The position numbers were made by a program, and so were the translations under genes. From positions 6,200,001-6,264,000 of the forward strand of contig NZ_CP108938.1 in assembly GCF_036347135.1 (NCBI RefSeq): a stretch of 64,000 bases of DNA. Reading direction: 5' to 3'. The notes below the pieces were generated by a model. The model was not told the origin of the DNA. It searched no databases and saw only the letters and a program-made list of their open reading frames with translations. Within the stretch, counting starts at the first letter, position 1. Every line of letters begins with the position of its first letter. Source of the DNA: Streptomyces sp. NBC_00775. Lineage in GTDB: Bacteria; Actinomycetota; Actinomycetes; Streptomycetales; Streptomycetaceae. Positions 9,066 to 16,782 of the stretch are shown piece by piece.

Positions 9066-9425
9066 ATGACCACCGAAGCGACAACCGACGGGACGGCCAC
9101 CGCCGAACCGCCCGACCCCGCTCGCCTCGCGGCACTCGCTCCCGAGGAGCGGCGGCGGACCCTCGACCGGTACATCCGCGACGAGATCGGCCGGCTCCTG
9201 GGCATCGCCGCCGACCGCGTCGACACCACCGGCCGCACCATGTACAGCCTCGGCATCGGATCGATCGCCGGGCTCGAACTCCAGTGCCGTCTGGAGGCGG
9301 CCCTGCACGTCACCGTGGACCTGCAACGGCTGTTGCGGGCCAACAGCGCGGCCGAGCTGATCGACTGCCTGGCGGGGCAACTCGGTCCGGACGGCGCCCA
9401 CACGCGGTCTGCGGTACCGGCATGA
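9066..9425 (+). CDS. Second free-standing acyl carrier protein
   Basis: A 119-residue carrier protein unlike the type II ACP at 4418. After a Pro/Thr-rich head (residues 1-25) it has a single carrier domain with Ser66 in LGIGSIAGLELQCRLE as the likely phosphopantetheine site; Gly replaces the usual Asp before it. Its helix pattern is closer to modular PKS carriers. Its ATGA overlap with the phosphopantetheinyl transferase gene, and the acyltransferase homologue after that, suggest a dedicated loading or transfer carrier, for instance for a starter or for moving the type I product. No KSIII that would use it is in the window. Confidence 0.85.
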   Translation: MTTEATTDGTATAEPPDPARLAALAPEERRRTLDRYIRDEIGRLLGIAADRVDTTGRTMYSLGIGSIAGLELQCRLEAALHVTVDLQRLLRANSAAELIDCLAGQLGPDGAHTRSAVPA

Positions 9426-10303
9426 CGGCGCCGGCCGCCCCACCGGCGCCGTACGGCACGGCACTGCCGTCGCCGGTGTTCACCGTCTCGTCCGACCGGC
9501 TCGACCTGTGGCTGATCCGCAGCCCCGCCGTCGGTGACGTGAGTGCCCTCGACCTGTCCGAACTCGACGACACGGAGCGGTCCAAGGCCGAGGCCTTCCT
9601 CCGCCCGGCCGACGGGCTGCTCTACGCGAGTGCCCACATCGGGCTGCGCCGTCTGCTGGGCCGCTACACCGGCCGGCGTCCCGAGGACGTGCGGTTCGGG
9701 TGCGAGCCGTGCCCCGGCTGCGGCGGACCGCACGGCCGCCCCGTCGTGGCGGACCACCCGCCGCCCCTGCACTTCTCGCTCTCCCACAGCTCCGGCGTAG
9801 CCCTGGTGGGCGTCGCCGCCGTACCCGTCGGCGTGGACGTGGAGAAGCTGCCGAGCAAGGAGCGGGCCGACGTCTGCGCGCAGTCGCTGCACCCGGACGA
9901 ACGCGCCGAACTCGCCGCCGCACAACCGGCCGACCGCCAGGGCCGGTTCGGCCGGCTGTGGACCCGCAAGGAGGCCTACCTCAAGGGCCTGGGGACCGGT
10001 CTGAGCCGCAGTCTGGCCGCCGACTACCTGGGCCTGCGCGCCGAGAGGCACCCGGCCGGGTGGACGGTGCTCGACCTTCCCTGCTTCCCGACCCACGCGG
10101 CCGCGGCCGCCGTACGCCGTCCCGCGCCCGCCGAGGCCCGGGTGCGCTGTGTGCCGGAGCGCTGGCTGGACGCCTCCGACGCCTGGCTGACGGAGGACGC
10201 CCCGGAGGCGGTGCGGGTGAACCTCGCCGCGGCGGTTCCGGCTACTTCCGCGGCGGTCCTCCCGGCCCGCCTCACGAACGACGGAAAGGACCCGATCGGA
10301 TGA
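9422..10303 (+). CDS. Sfp-type 4'-phosphopantetheinyl transferase
   Basis: A 293-residue enzyme that attaches phosphopantetheine from CoA to carrier proteins. The two magnesium/CoA signatures are visible: VGVDVEKL near residue 140 and WTRKEAYLKG near residue 180, with the FSLSHSS segment before them. A CEPCPGCGGPHG stretch near residue 100 is common in actinomycete members. It starts on the ATGA overlapping the preceding carrier gene. With nine carrier domains in this window (two free ACPs and seven in the type I PKS), a private activating enzyme makes sense. The C-terminal 80 residues are Ala/Pro-rich and variable. Confidence 0.93.
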   Translation: MTAPAAPPAPYGTALPSPVFTVSSDRLDLWLIRSPAVGDVSALDLSELDDTERSKAEAFLRPADGLLYASAHIGLRRLLGRYTGRRPEDVRFGCEPCPGCGGPHGRPVVADHPPPLHFSLSHSSGVALVGVAAVPVGVDVEKLPSKERADVCAQSLHPDERAELAAAQPADRQGRFGRLWTRKEAYLKGLGTGLSRSLAADYLGLRAERHPAGWTVLDLPCFPTHAAAAAVRRPAPAEARVRCVPERWLDASDAWLTEDAPEAVRVNLAAAVPATSAAVLPARLTNDGKDPIG

Positions 10304-11256
10304 CCCGTACCGCCTTCGTCTTCTCCGGCCTTGGCCCGTACCGCGTGGGCATGGCGGAGTCCCTGCTCGCGCACCGGCCCGGCCTCGCCGCGACGTACTT
10401 CCGCGCGGCCGACGACCTCCTCGGCATCCCGCTGACCCGGCTGTGCCGGGAGGGCCCGGCCCACCACTTCGCCGACCCGGCGGTCGCCCATCCGGCGGCC
10501 TTCGTGACCGGCCTCGCGGCCCTGGAGGTGCTGCGCGCCGAGGGCGTGCGGCCCGACATCGTCGCCGGGCACGGCCTGGGCGAGTACACCGCCCTGGTCG
10601 CCGCGGGCGTCCTGGAGTGGCCCGACGCGCTGGTGCTGGTGCGGCTGCACGCCGAACTCGTGGCCACGGCCGGCGACCGGGTGCCGGGCGCCATGGCCGC
10701 GGTCGAGGGCCTCGACGCGGCCACGGTGGCACGGCTGTGCGCCGAGTCCACGGCGGCCGGCCGGCTCGTGGAGATCGCCTGCGAGAACGGCCCCGGACAC
10801 ACCGTCGTGTCCGGCAAGGCGGCCGGCGTGGACCGGCTGGCGCGGGCCGCCGAGGCCGCCGGCGCCACCCGCACCGCCCGGCTGCCCGTCGGCGGGCCGT
10901 TCCACTCCGGCCTGCTCGGCACTTGCGTGGCGGAGTTCACCGAGGCGCTCGTGGAGACCGAGTTCCACGACCCGAAGGTGCCCGTCGTCTCCAGCGTCAC
11001 CGCCCGGCCGGTGACCAGCGCGGGCCGGGCCGTCGTGGCCCTGCGCGACCAGCTCACCGCACCCGTGCGGTGGACGGACACCGTGCGGCGGCTCATGGCC
11101 CTGGGCACCAGGCGGTTCGTGGAAGCCGGCCCCGGACCCGTGCTGGACGGCTCGATCCGCCGTCTCGCCCCCGGCGCCGACGTCCAGGTGACCGGCACCG
11201 TCCCCGGGCTGCGCCTGGCCCTGGAGGCGGCGGCGCCCGCAGCCATCCCCGTCTGA
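10300..11256 (+). CDS. Acyltransferase homologue lacking the catalytic Ser
   Basis: A 318-residue homologue of malonyl-CoA:ACP acyltransferase. The fold signatures are present: FVFSGLGPYRVGM where active enzymes have a GQGSQ loop, and GGPFHSGLL with His202. The nucleophile motif GHSxGE reads GHGLGEY, with Gly92 (GGC 10573-10575) in place of Ser. It therefore should not form an acyl-enzyme in the normal way. Homologues beside type II PKSs with unusual starters (ZhuC, DpsD) act in starter selection or hydrolysis. This one may be a scaffold, an editing partner or a dead copy. It overlaps the transferase gene upstream by ATGA. Confidence 0.85.
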   Translation: MTRTAFVFSGLGPYRVGMAESLLAHRPGLAATYFRAADDLLGIPLTRLCREGPAHHFADPAVAHPAAFVTGLAALEVLRAEGVRPDIVAGHGLGEYTALVAAGVLEWPDALVLVRLHAELVATAGDRVPGAMAAVEGLDAATVARLCAESTAAGRLVEIACENGPGHTVVSGKAAGVDRLARAAEAAGATRTARLPVGGPFHSGLLGTCVAEFTEALVETEFHDPKVPVVSSVTARPVTSAGRAVVALRDQLTAPVRWTDTVRRLMALGTRRFVEAGPGPVLDGSIRRLAPGADVQVTGTVPGLRLALEAAAPAAIPV

Positions 11257-11273
11257 ACCCCGTGGAGGACCAC

Positions 11274-12839
11274 ATGCCCGACGCAACCGAGACCATACGG
11301 AACCGCATCGACGAGCTGACCGACCGCAAGCGCACCGCGCAGGACGGCCCGAGCCCCGCCGCCACCGAACGCCAGCACGCCAAGGGCAAGCTGACCGCGC
11401 ACGAGCGGATCGCGCTGCTGCTGGACAAGGGATCGTTCAACGAGGTGGAGTCGCTGCGCCGGCACCGCGCGACCGGCTTCGGCCTGGAGGACAAGAAGCC
11501 GTACGGCGACGGCGTCGTCACCGGCTGGGGGACCGTCCACGGCCGCACGGTCTTCGTCTACGCCCATGACTTCCGGGTGTTCGGCGGAGCGCTCGGCGAG
11601 GCGCACGCCCAGAAGATCCACAAGATCATGGATCTGGCCGAGGCGGCCGGCGCGCCCCTGGTGTCGCTCAACGACGGCGCGGGCGCTCGCATCCAGGAGG
11701 GCGTCACCGCGCTCGCCGGCTACGGCGGCATCTTCCGGCGCAACACCAAGTCCTCGGGCGTCATCCCGCAGATCTCGGTGATGCTCGGCCCGTGCGCGGG
11801 CGGAGCCGCCTACTCGCCCGCCCTCACCGACTTCGTCTTCATGGTCCGCGAGACCTCGCAGATGTTCATCACCGGGCCGGACGTCGTCAAGGCCGTCACC
11901 GGCGAGGAGATCACCCAGAACGGGCTGGGCGGCGCCGATGTGCACGCGAGCACCTCGGGCGTGGCCCACTTCGCGTACGACGACGAGGAGCACTGCCTGG
12001 AGGACGTGCGCTACCTGCTGTCGCTGCTGCCCTCCAACAACCGTGAACTGGCGCCCGTCGAGCGGTCCGGCGACCCCGCGGACCGGCTCAACGACCGGCT
12101 CCTGGAGCTGGTTCCGACCGAGCCGGGCCAGGCGTACGACATCCGCGCGGTGATCGAGGAGATCGTCGACGACGGCGAGTACTTCGAGGTCCACCCGGCC
12201 TGGGCGACCAACATCGTCTGCGCCCTGACCCGGCTCGACGGCCAGGTGGCCGGCATCGTCGCCAACCAGCCCGCCAGCATGGCCGGCGTACTGGACATCG
12301 AGGCGTCCGAGAAGGCCGCCCGGTTCGTGCAGTTCTGCGACGCGTTCAACATTCCGCTGGTCACCCTGGTCGACGTGCCGGGCTTCCTGCCGGGTGTGGA
12401 CCAGGAGCACAACGGCATCATCCGGCGCGGCGCCAAGCTGCTGTTCGCCTACTGCAACGCGACCGTCCCGCGGATCTCCCTGGTGCTGCGCAAGGCGTAC
12501 GGCGGCGCCTACATCGTCATGGACTCCCGTTCGATCGGCGCCGACCTGTCCCTCGCCTGGCCCACCAACGAGATCGCCGTGATGGGCGCCGAGGGCGCCG
12601 CGAACGTCGTCTTCCGGCGGGAGATCAACGCGGCCGACGACCCGGACGCGGTACGGGCCGAGCGCATCGCCGAGTACAAGTCCGAACTGATGCACCCCTA
12701 CTACGCGGCCGAACGCGGACTCGTCGACGACGTCATCGACCCGCGCGAGACCCGCTCGGTGCTGATCCGCTCGCTGGAGATGCTCCGCGCCAAACACGCC
12801 GACCTGCCGTCGCGCAAGCACGGCAACCCCCCGCAGTGA
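11274..12839 (+). CDS. Acyl-CoA carboxylase beta (carboxyltransferase) subunit
   Basis: A 521-residue carboxyltransferase of the PccB/AccD type, similar in role to JadN of the jadomycin cluster. It transfers carboxyl from biotin to acetyl- or propionyl-CoA, giving malonyl- or methylmalonyl-CoA. Family landmarks are KGKLTAHERI near residue 40, the oxyanion glycine pairs GGAAYSPALTDF and YGGAYIVMDSRSIGAD, and DVPGFLPGVDQEH. The type II system and five of the seven type I AT domains should use malonyl, two use methylmalonyl, so either substrate fits. The biotinylated alpha subunit is not in the window and is presumably chromosomal. GTGGAGG lies before the ATG. Confidence 0.95.
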   Translation: MPDATETIRNRIDELTDRKRTAQDGPSPAATERQHAKGKLTAHERIALLLDKGSFNEVESLRRHRATGFGLEDKKPYGDGVVTGWGTVHGRTVFVYAHDFRVFGGALGEAHAQKIHKIMDLAEAAGAPLVSLNDGAGARIQEGVTALAGYGGIFRRNTKSSGVIPQISVMLGPCAGGAAYSPALTDFVFMVRETSQMFITGPDVVKAVTGEEITQNGLGGADVHASTSGVAHFAYDDEEHCLEDVRYLLSLLPSNNRELAPVERSGDPADRLNDRLLELVPTEPGQAYDIRAVIEEIVDDGEYFEVHPAWATNIVCALTRLDGQVAGIVANQPASMAGVLDIEASEKAARFVQFCDAFNIPLVTLVDVPGFLPGVDQEHNGIIRRGAKLLFAYCNATVPRISLVLRKAYGGAYIVMDSRSIGADLSLAWPTNEIAVMGAEGAANVVFRREINAADDPDAVRAERIAEYKSELMHPYYAAERGLVDDVIDPRETRSVLIRSLEMLRAKHADLPSRKHGNPPQ

Positions 12840-13117
12840 CCACCGTGAGGACACCGCCCGTGACCATCCCCGCCACCGACCCGGCCGGCACCGGGCCCGC
12901 CGACACCATCCGCGTCGAGCGCGGCGTACCCACCGACGAGGAACTCGCCGCGCTCGCGCTGGTGCTGATGGCCCGCTCGTGCGGCGGCTCCGGCGAGGAG
13001 GAGACACCGCAGCACTGCCCGACCGCCCCCTGGCGGGTGCCGGGCCACCGGGTCGCCCGCAGCTGGCGGGCCGCGCCCGCGCCCGCCGCCCCCGCCGTCG
13101 CCGCGCGGCGCCCGTGA
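12836..13117 (+). CDS. Acyl-CoA carboxylase epsilon subunit
   Basis: A small (93-residue) epsilon-type subunit that stabilises actinomycete acyl-CoA carboxylase complexes. Recognition rests on the segment IRVERGVPTDEELAALALVL followed by the tryptophan-containing tail (PWRVPG, RSWRAAP), a typical layout, and on its position straight after the beta subunit. The GTG at 12836 overlaps the beta-subunit stop (GTGA); a second GTG at 12860 is an alternative start. The body is Ala/Pro-rich and poorly conserved, as is normal for this subunit. Confidence 0.8.
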   Translation: MTTVRTPPVTIPATDPAGTGPADTIRVERGVPTDEELAALALVLMARSCGGSGEEETPQHCPTAPWRVPGHRVARSWRAAPAPAAPAVAARRP

Positions 13118-13197
13118 TGCCGGGCGCGGTCGCCCGGATCACCTGGGCGGCCATCACCCTGGCCGCCCTTCTGGCGGTCGCCGCCCCCAGTCTGTGA
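13117..13197 (+). CDS. 26-residue single-span hydrophobic peptide
   Basis: A 26-residue reading frame whose ATG (13117) shares its A with the TGA of the epsilon-subunit gene, so it could be translated by re-initiation. After a short basic start (MPGAVAR) it is almost entirely hydrophobic: ITWAAITLAALLAVAAPSL, long enough for one membrane span. I recognise no family. It may be a membrane microprotein, a leader, or a chance frame in Ala-rich DNA. The overlap is the main evidence for it. Confidence 0.35.
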   Translation: MPGAVARITWAAITLAALLAVAAPSL

Positions 13198-13220
13198 AAC
13201 CGAGTGAGGGAGTGAAAGAC

Positions 13221-13796
13221 GTGACGACCGTGGCACCGCACCACCCCACCCCCGTCCTGACCGGCGCCGCGGCCGGGCAGGACAGCACCGCCGCGCACGC
13301 GCTGGCCGACGAGGTCGCGGCCCTGCGCCGCGAGGTGCGCGATCTGCGCGACCGCGCCGAGATCAGCGATCTGATCGGCCGTTACACGGTCCTGCTGGAC
13401 ACCCAGGACCAGGACGGCTTCGACGGGACCTGGCCGGCCTCCGTCTTCACCGACGACGTACGGCTGCACTTCCCCATCGGCGTCCACGAAGGCATCCCGG
13501 GCGTCGCCGAGTTCCACTACCGGGCCAAGCTGCGCTTCGACCGCACGATCCACCTGAGCTCGAACCACGAGGTCCGGCTGGACGGCGACCGGGCGCGGGT
13601 GCGCTGCCACATGCACGCCACCCACGTGCATCACCCCTCGCCGCAGGCGCCGGACCGGATCGGCGCGCTGTTCGCGATCGGCGGCCACGGCGAGGGCGAG
13701 GCCGTCCGCACACCCCGGGGCTGGCGGATCCGCGAGTGGGGCTTCCACCTCACCTGGGCCGACGGACCCGGTCCGGACGGCACACCGGTGCTGTGA
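13221..13796 (+). CDS. SnoaL-like (NTF2-fold) protein 1
   Basis: A 191-residue protein of the SnoaL_4/NTF2-like superfamily. Residues 20-50 form a charged helix (VAALRREVRDLRDRAEIS) running into the family signature DLIGRYTVLLD; a FTDDVRLHFP strand and a HIS-rich CHMHATHVHH stretch follow, then a final WRIREWGF strand. Members in aromatic polyketide pathways act as cyclases or cofactor-poor hydroxylases (SnoaL, AclR). I chose GTG 13221 because GAGGGAG lies eight bases upstream; GTGs at 13194 and 13212 are also in frame. A related protein occurs at 14892-15410. Confidence 0.8.
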   Translation: MTTVAPHHPTPVLTGAAAGQDSTAAHALADEVAALRREVRDLRDRAEISDLIGRYTVLLDTQDQDGFDGTWPASVFTDDVRLHFPIGVHEGIPGVAEFHYRAKLRFDRTIHLSSNHEVRLDGDRARVRCHMHATHVHHPSPQAPDRIGALFAIGGHGEGEAVRTPRGWRIREWGFHLTWADGPGPDGTPVL

Positions 13797-13803
13797 GCCG
13801 GAC

Positions 13804-14835
13804 GTGAGTGCTGCATTTTCCCGGGGGACGACCCCCGGACCCCCAGCAGAAAAGCAGGTCGGCGGGGATGACCGGCGCAGATATCGCGCGGCAGACCTGA
13901 GTGAACTGCTCGTCCCCGAACGGCACACCGCCGTCGTAGCCCCCACCGTCCACGACATCGTCCTCGACGCCGACGGCGTCCAGCTCTCCGGGCTGCTCGC
14001 CGAGCCGGCGGGGCACCCGCCGCGCGCCGTGGTGGTCGCCGTGCACGGCAGCGGTATGCGCGCCGGCTACTTCGACAGCCGGGCCTGCGCGGGGCTGTCG
14101 CTGCTGGCCACCGGGGCCGGGCTCGGCTACACCGTGCTGTCCGTGGACCGCCCCGGCTACGGCCTGTCGGCGGACCGGCTGCCGGAGGGGCTTCCGCTGG
14201 CCGAGCAGGCGCGCGTCCTGCACGCCGCGCTGGCATCCTTCGCCCGCACCCATCCAGTCGGCGCCGGGTTCTTCGTCGTCGGCCACTCCAACGGCGGCAA
14301 ACTGGCGCTGGCCACCGCCGCCCACGAGGACGGCACCGAGCTGCTCGGGGTGGACGTCTCCGGGATCGGCACCCGGCTCGCCGTCACCGCCGACCAACTG
14401 CCCGGGCTCGCCGGGCACGGCGACTGGCGGCGGCACTGGGGCGCCCTGCGGCTGTATCCGCCGGACGCCTTCCGGCTCGGCCGCGCGCTGGTGTCGGCCG
14501 TCCCCGCCGCCGAGGTGCGCGAGGCGTTGGCCTGGCCGCGCGCGTACCCGTCGCTCGCCGCCCGGATCCGGGTCCCGGTCCGGTTCACCTTCGCCGAGCA
14601 GGAGCGGTGGTGGCGCTTCGATGAGGCCGCCGTCGCCGAGCTGCGCCGCCCGCTGGCCGCGCCGAAGGTGACGGTCGACCAACTCCCCGACGCCGGCCAC
14701 AACATCAGCCTCGGCTGGGCGGCCCGCACCTACCACCTGCGGGTCCTGGGCTTCCTGGAGGAGTGCCTGCTGGCCCGCGACGCGGCCCCGCCTGCCCTCC
14801 GCACGCCCGACGCGGGCCGCGCCAAGAAGACGTAG
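13804..14835 (+). CDS. Alpha/beta hydrolase
   Basis: A 343-residue alpha/beta hydrolase. The oxyanion HGSGM segment follows the first core strand, the nucleophile is Ser162 in GHSNGG, and the catalytic His is His299 in DAGHNISLG. A WRR/WGALRLYPP lid region sits between. The substrate is unknown; ester or thioester hydrolysis, or acyl transfer, would suit its place between two SnoaL-like genes. The first 45 residues look unrelated to the family and include an inverted repeat at DNA level (13819-13837), yet GTG 13804, eight bases after the previous stop, is the only clear in-frame start I found. Confidence 0.82.
   Translation: MSAAFSRGTTPGPPAEKQVGGDDRRRYRAADLSELLVPERHTAVVAPTVHDIVLDADGVQLSGLLAEPAGHPPRAVVVAVHGSGMRAGYFDSRACAGLSLLATGAGLGYTVLSVDRPGYGLSADRLPEGLPLAEQARVLHAALASFARTHPVGAGFFVVGHSNGGKLALATAAHEDGTELLGVDVSGIGTRLAVTADQLPGLAGHGDWRRHWGALRLYPPDAFRLGRALVSAVPAAEVREALAWPRAYPSLAARIRVPVRFTFAEQERWWRFDEAAVAELRRPLAAPKVTVDQLPDAGHNISLGWAARTYHLRVLGFLEECLLARDAAPPALRTPDAGRAKKT
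13819..13837 (+). promoter_or_regulatory. Perfect 7-base inverted repeat
   Basis: CCGGGGG and CCCCCGG flank ACGA. It falls in the doubtful 5' part of the hydrolase reading frame and might be a terminator or attenuator stem if translation really begins further downstream. Confidence 0.4.
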
Positions 14836-14891
14836 CCGAGAAGCCGAGAAGACACAGAAGACGACCGAAAAAGACGTGACAAGGAGACCCC

Positions 14892-15410
14892 ATGGCTTCG
14901 TTCACCTCGACTCCCGCGGCCGCCCCGCCGCTCCCGGCCGCCGCGGACACCGCGTCGGCCACCCGGCTCGCCGCACTGGAGGAGCGGCTGAGCGCCCTGG
15001 AGGACCAGGCCCAACTGACCGCCCTGGTCGATCGGTTCGTCCACGGACTCGACAATCCGGGCCCGCTGACCGAGGACTGGTACCGCACGCTGCTCACCGA
15101 GCAGGTCCGGCTGAACCTGCCCAACGGCACCCACGCGGGCATCACCGGTCTGCCCGAGTTCCTGGCCGCCCCCAAGGCGTTCTTCGCGGGCAACCAGCAC
15201 TACGCCACCAACTGTGCCGTCGACGTCGACGGCGACCGCGCCACGGCACACGCCAACCTCCACGCCATACACATCCCGCTCGACGACTCCGCCCCGCTGT
15301 TCACCGGCGGCGCCCACTACGACGTACGGGCCGAGCGCACCCCCGCGGGCTGGCGCATCGCGGAGCTGACCGTGAGCGTGCTGTGGACCGCGCAGGGAGT
15401 ACGCGGATGA
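14892..15410 (+). CDS. SnoaL-like (NTF2-fold) protein 2
   Basis: A 172-residue NTF2-fold protein of the same superfamily as the one at 13221. The layout is the same: an Ala/Pro-rich head, a helix LEERLSALEDQAQLTALVDRFVHGLD, LLTEQVRLNLP and a closing WRIAELTV strand. It carries AHANLHAIHIP where the paralogue has its His-rich stretch, and it ends earlier. AAGGAG is six bases before the ATG. Two diverged copies flanking a hydrolase suggest successive ring-modifying or oxidation steps, but neither reaction can be assigned from sequence. Confidence 0.8.
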   Translation: MASFTSTPAAAPPLPAAADTASATRLAALEERLSALEDQAQLTALVDRFVHGLDNPGPLTEDWYRTLLTEQVRLNLPNGTHAGITGLPEFLAAPKAFFAGNQHYATNCAVDVDGDRATAHANLHAIHIPLDDSAPLFTGGAHYDVRAERTPAGWRIAELTVSVLWTAQGVRG

Positions 15411-15550
15411 CCCCCGGCCTCCTGGAGAAACCCAGCCTCCAGGAGGAGGACGAGGACGTGCCGGCCGAGCCCGGCACCGAGCGGCCGGCGCTGCTCGCGG
15501 GCGAGGAACACGACGTCCCCGACCGGCACATCTTCCGCGGCACCGACTGA
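15407..15550 (+). CDS. 47-residue acidic protein, unknown function
   Basis: A small protein translated from an ATG that overlaps the preceding SnoaL-like stop (ATGA, 15407-15410). It is strongly acidic and Pro/Glu/Asp-rich (KPSLQEEDEDVPAEPG), with an HDVPDRHIFRGTD tail, no Cys and no membrane segment. It is probably disordered. I recognise no family. The overlap and its placement at the end of the operon argue that it is real. It could be a partner peptide for a neighbouring enzyme. Confidence 0.5.
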   Translation: MTPGLLEKPSLQEEDEDVPAEPGTERPALLAGEEHDVPDRHIFRGTD

Positions 15551-15714
15551 GAACTTTCCGTTTTCTGACGCTCCTTTGAACCACTTGTCACGGAGCGCGG
15601 AGGCGAGACGAAAACTCACCGGAATCTGTAGGGATCCGCCTTCCCCCGCGTCCGCCCATCGAAGAAGAATTTTCGGCAACGTCCCCGGAATCGGGGCGAG
15701 AGGAAGAATCTGCC
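15551..15714 (+). promoter_or_regulatory. Leader region of the deoxysugar operon
   Basis: This 164-base gap has lower GC than its surroundings and separates two co-directional blocks, so a promoter for the sugar genes is likely. No convincing -35/-10 pair is visible. A small CCCCG-GAAT-CGGGG hairpin (15683-15696) stands just before the GAGAGGAAGAA ribosome site. Confidence 0.4.
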
Positions 15715-16782
15715 ATGAAAGCTCTGGTGTTGTCGGGCGGGTCGGGGACCCGTCTGCGGCCCTTCAGCTATTCCATGCCGAAGCAGCTCATCCCGATAGC
15801 CAACAAACCGGTTCTCGAACATGTTCTGGAGAATGTGCGGAACCTGGGCGTCACCGAGGTCGGGATCATCGTCGGCGACCGTGCGGCGCAGATCAGCGCG
15901 GTCATCGGCGACGGCGCCCGGCTCGGGCTGCGCATCACGTACATCCAGCAGGACGAACCGCTGGGCCTGGCCCACTGTGTCTCGCTGGCCCAGGAATTCC
16001 TGGGCGACGACGACTTCGTCATGTACCTCGGCGACAACATGCTGCCGGACGGCGTCGAGGCCATCGCACGGGAATTCGCCGAGCAGCGTCCCGCGGCCCA
16101 GATCGTGGTGCACAAGGTGGCCGATCCGCGCGCCTTCGGTGTCGCGGAACTCGGCCAGGACGGCCGCGTCGAACAGCTCGTGGAAAAGCCGGAACACCCG
16201 CGCAGCGACCTCGCCCTCGTCGGCGTGTACTTCTTCACGCCCGCCATCCACGAGGCGGTGGCCGCGATCAGCCCCAGCGCCCGCGGCGAGCTGGAGATCA
16301 CCGACGCCATCCAGTGGCTGGTCACCCGGGGCGACCAGGTCACCGCCAGCACCTACGACGGCTACTGGAAGGACACCGGCCGCGCCGACGACGTCCTGGA
16401 CTGCAACCGCAAGCTCCTGGACGGGCTGACGCACTCCGTGCGCGGCCAGGTCGACGAGGCCAGCGTCCTGATCGGGCCGGTCGTCGTCGAGGAGGGCGCC
16501 CAGGTGATCGGCTCGCACATCGTGGGACCGGCCATCATCGGCGCCGGCACCCTGGTCGAGCACAGCCACATCGGCCCGGACACCTCCATCGGCCGCGACT
16601 GCGTGCTGCGCCGCACCCACCTCGACTTCTCCATCGCCCTCGAAGGCGCGACGGTCACCGACGTACGCGGTCTGCACGGCTCGCTCATCGGCCGCATGGC
16701 CATCATCGGCCCCGCCGACGGGCGCACCCCGCACCACCGGCTGGTCGTCGGCGACCACACCACGATCGAGGTCGCGGCATGA
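15715..16782 (+). CDS. rmlA: Glucose-1-phosphate thymidylyltransferase
   Basis: A 355-residue enzyme that makes dTDP-glucose from glucose-1-phosphate and dTTP, the entry step to all dTDP-deoxysugars. The nucleotide-binding loop LSGGSGTRLRP is at residue 6, and PKQLIPIANKP, YLGDNML and VEKPEHPRSD are present. Unlike the 290-residue RmlA it has a C-terminal left-handed beta-helix (about residues 250-355, hexapeptide-like IGPVVVEEGAQVIG), as in StrD/UrdG-type enzymes of Streptomyces clusters. It is the first gene of a run of six sugar genes and overlaps the next one by ATGA. Confidence 0.95.
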   Translation: MKALVLSGGSGTRLRPFSYSMPKQLIPIANKPVLEHVLENVRNLGVTEVGIIVGDRAAQISAVIGDGARLGLRITYIQQDEPLGLAHCVSLAQEFLGDDDFVMYLGDNMLPDGVEAIAREFAEQRPAAQIVVHKVADPRAFGVAELGQDGRVEQLVEKPEHPRSDLALVGVYFFTPAIHEAVAAISPSARGELEITDAIQWLVTRGDQVTASTYDGYWKDTGRADDVLDCNRKLLDGLTHSVRGQVDEASVLIGPVVVEEGAQVIGSHIVGPAIIGAGTLVEHSHIGPDTSIGRDCVLRRTHLDFSIALEGATVTDVRGLHGSLIGRMAIIGPADGRTPHHRLVVGDHTTIEVAA

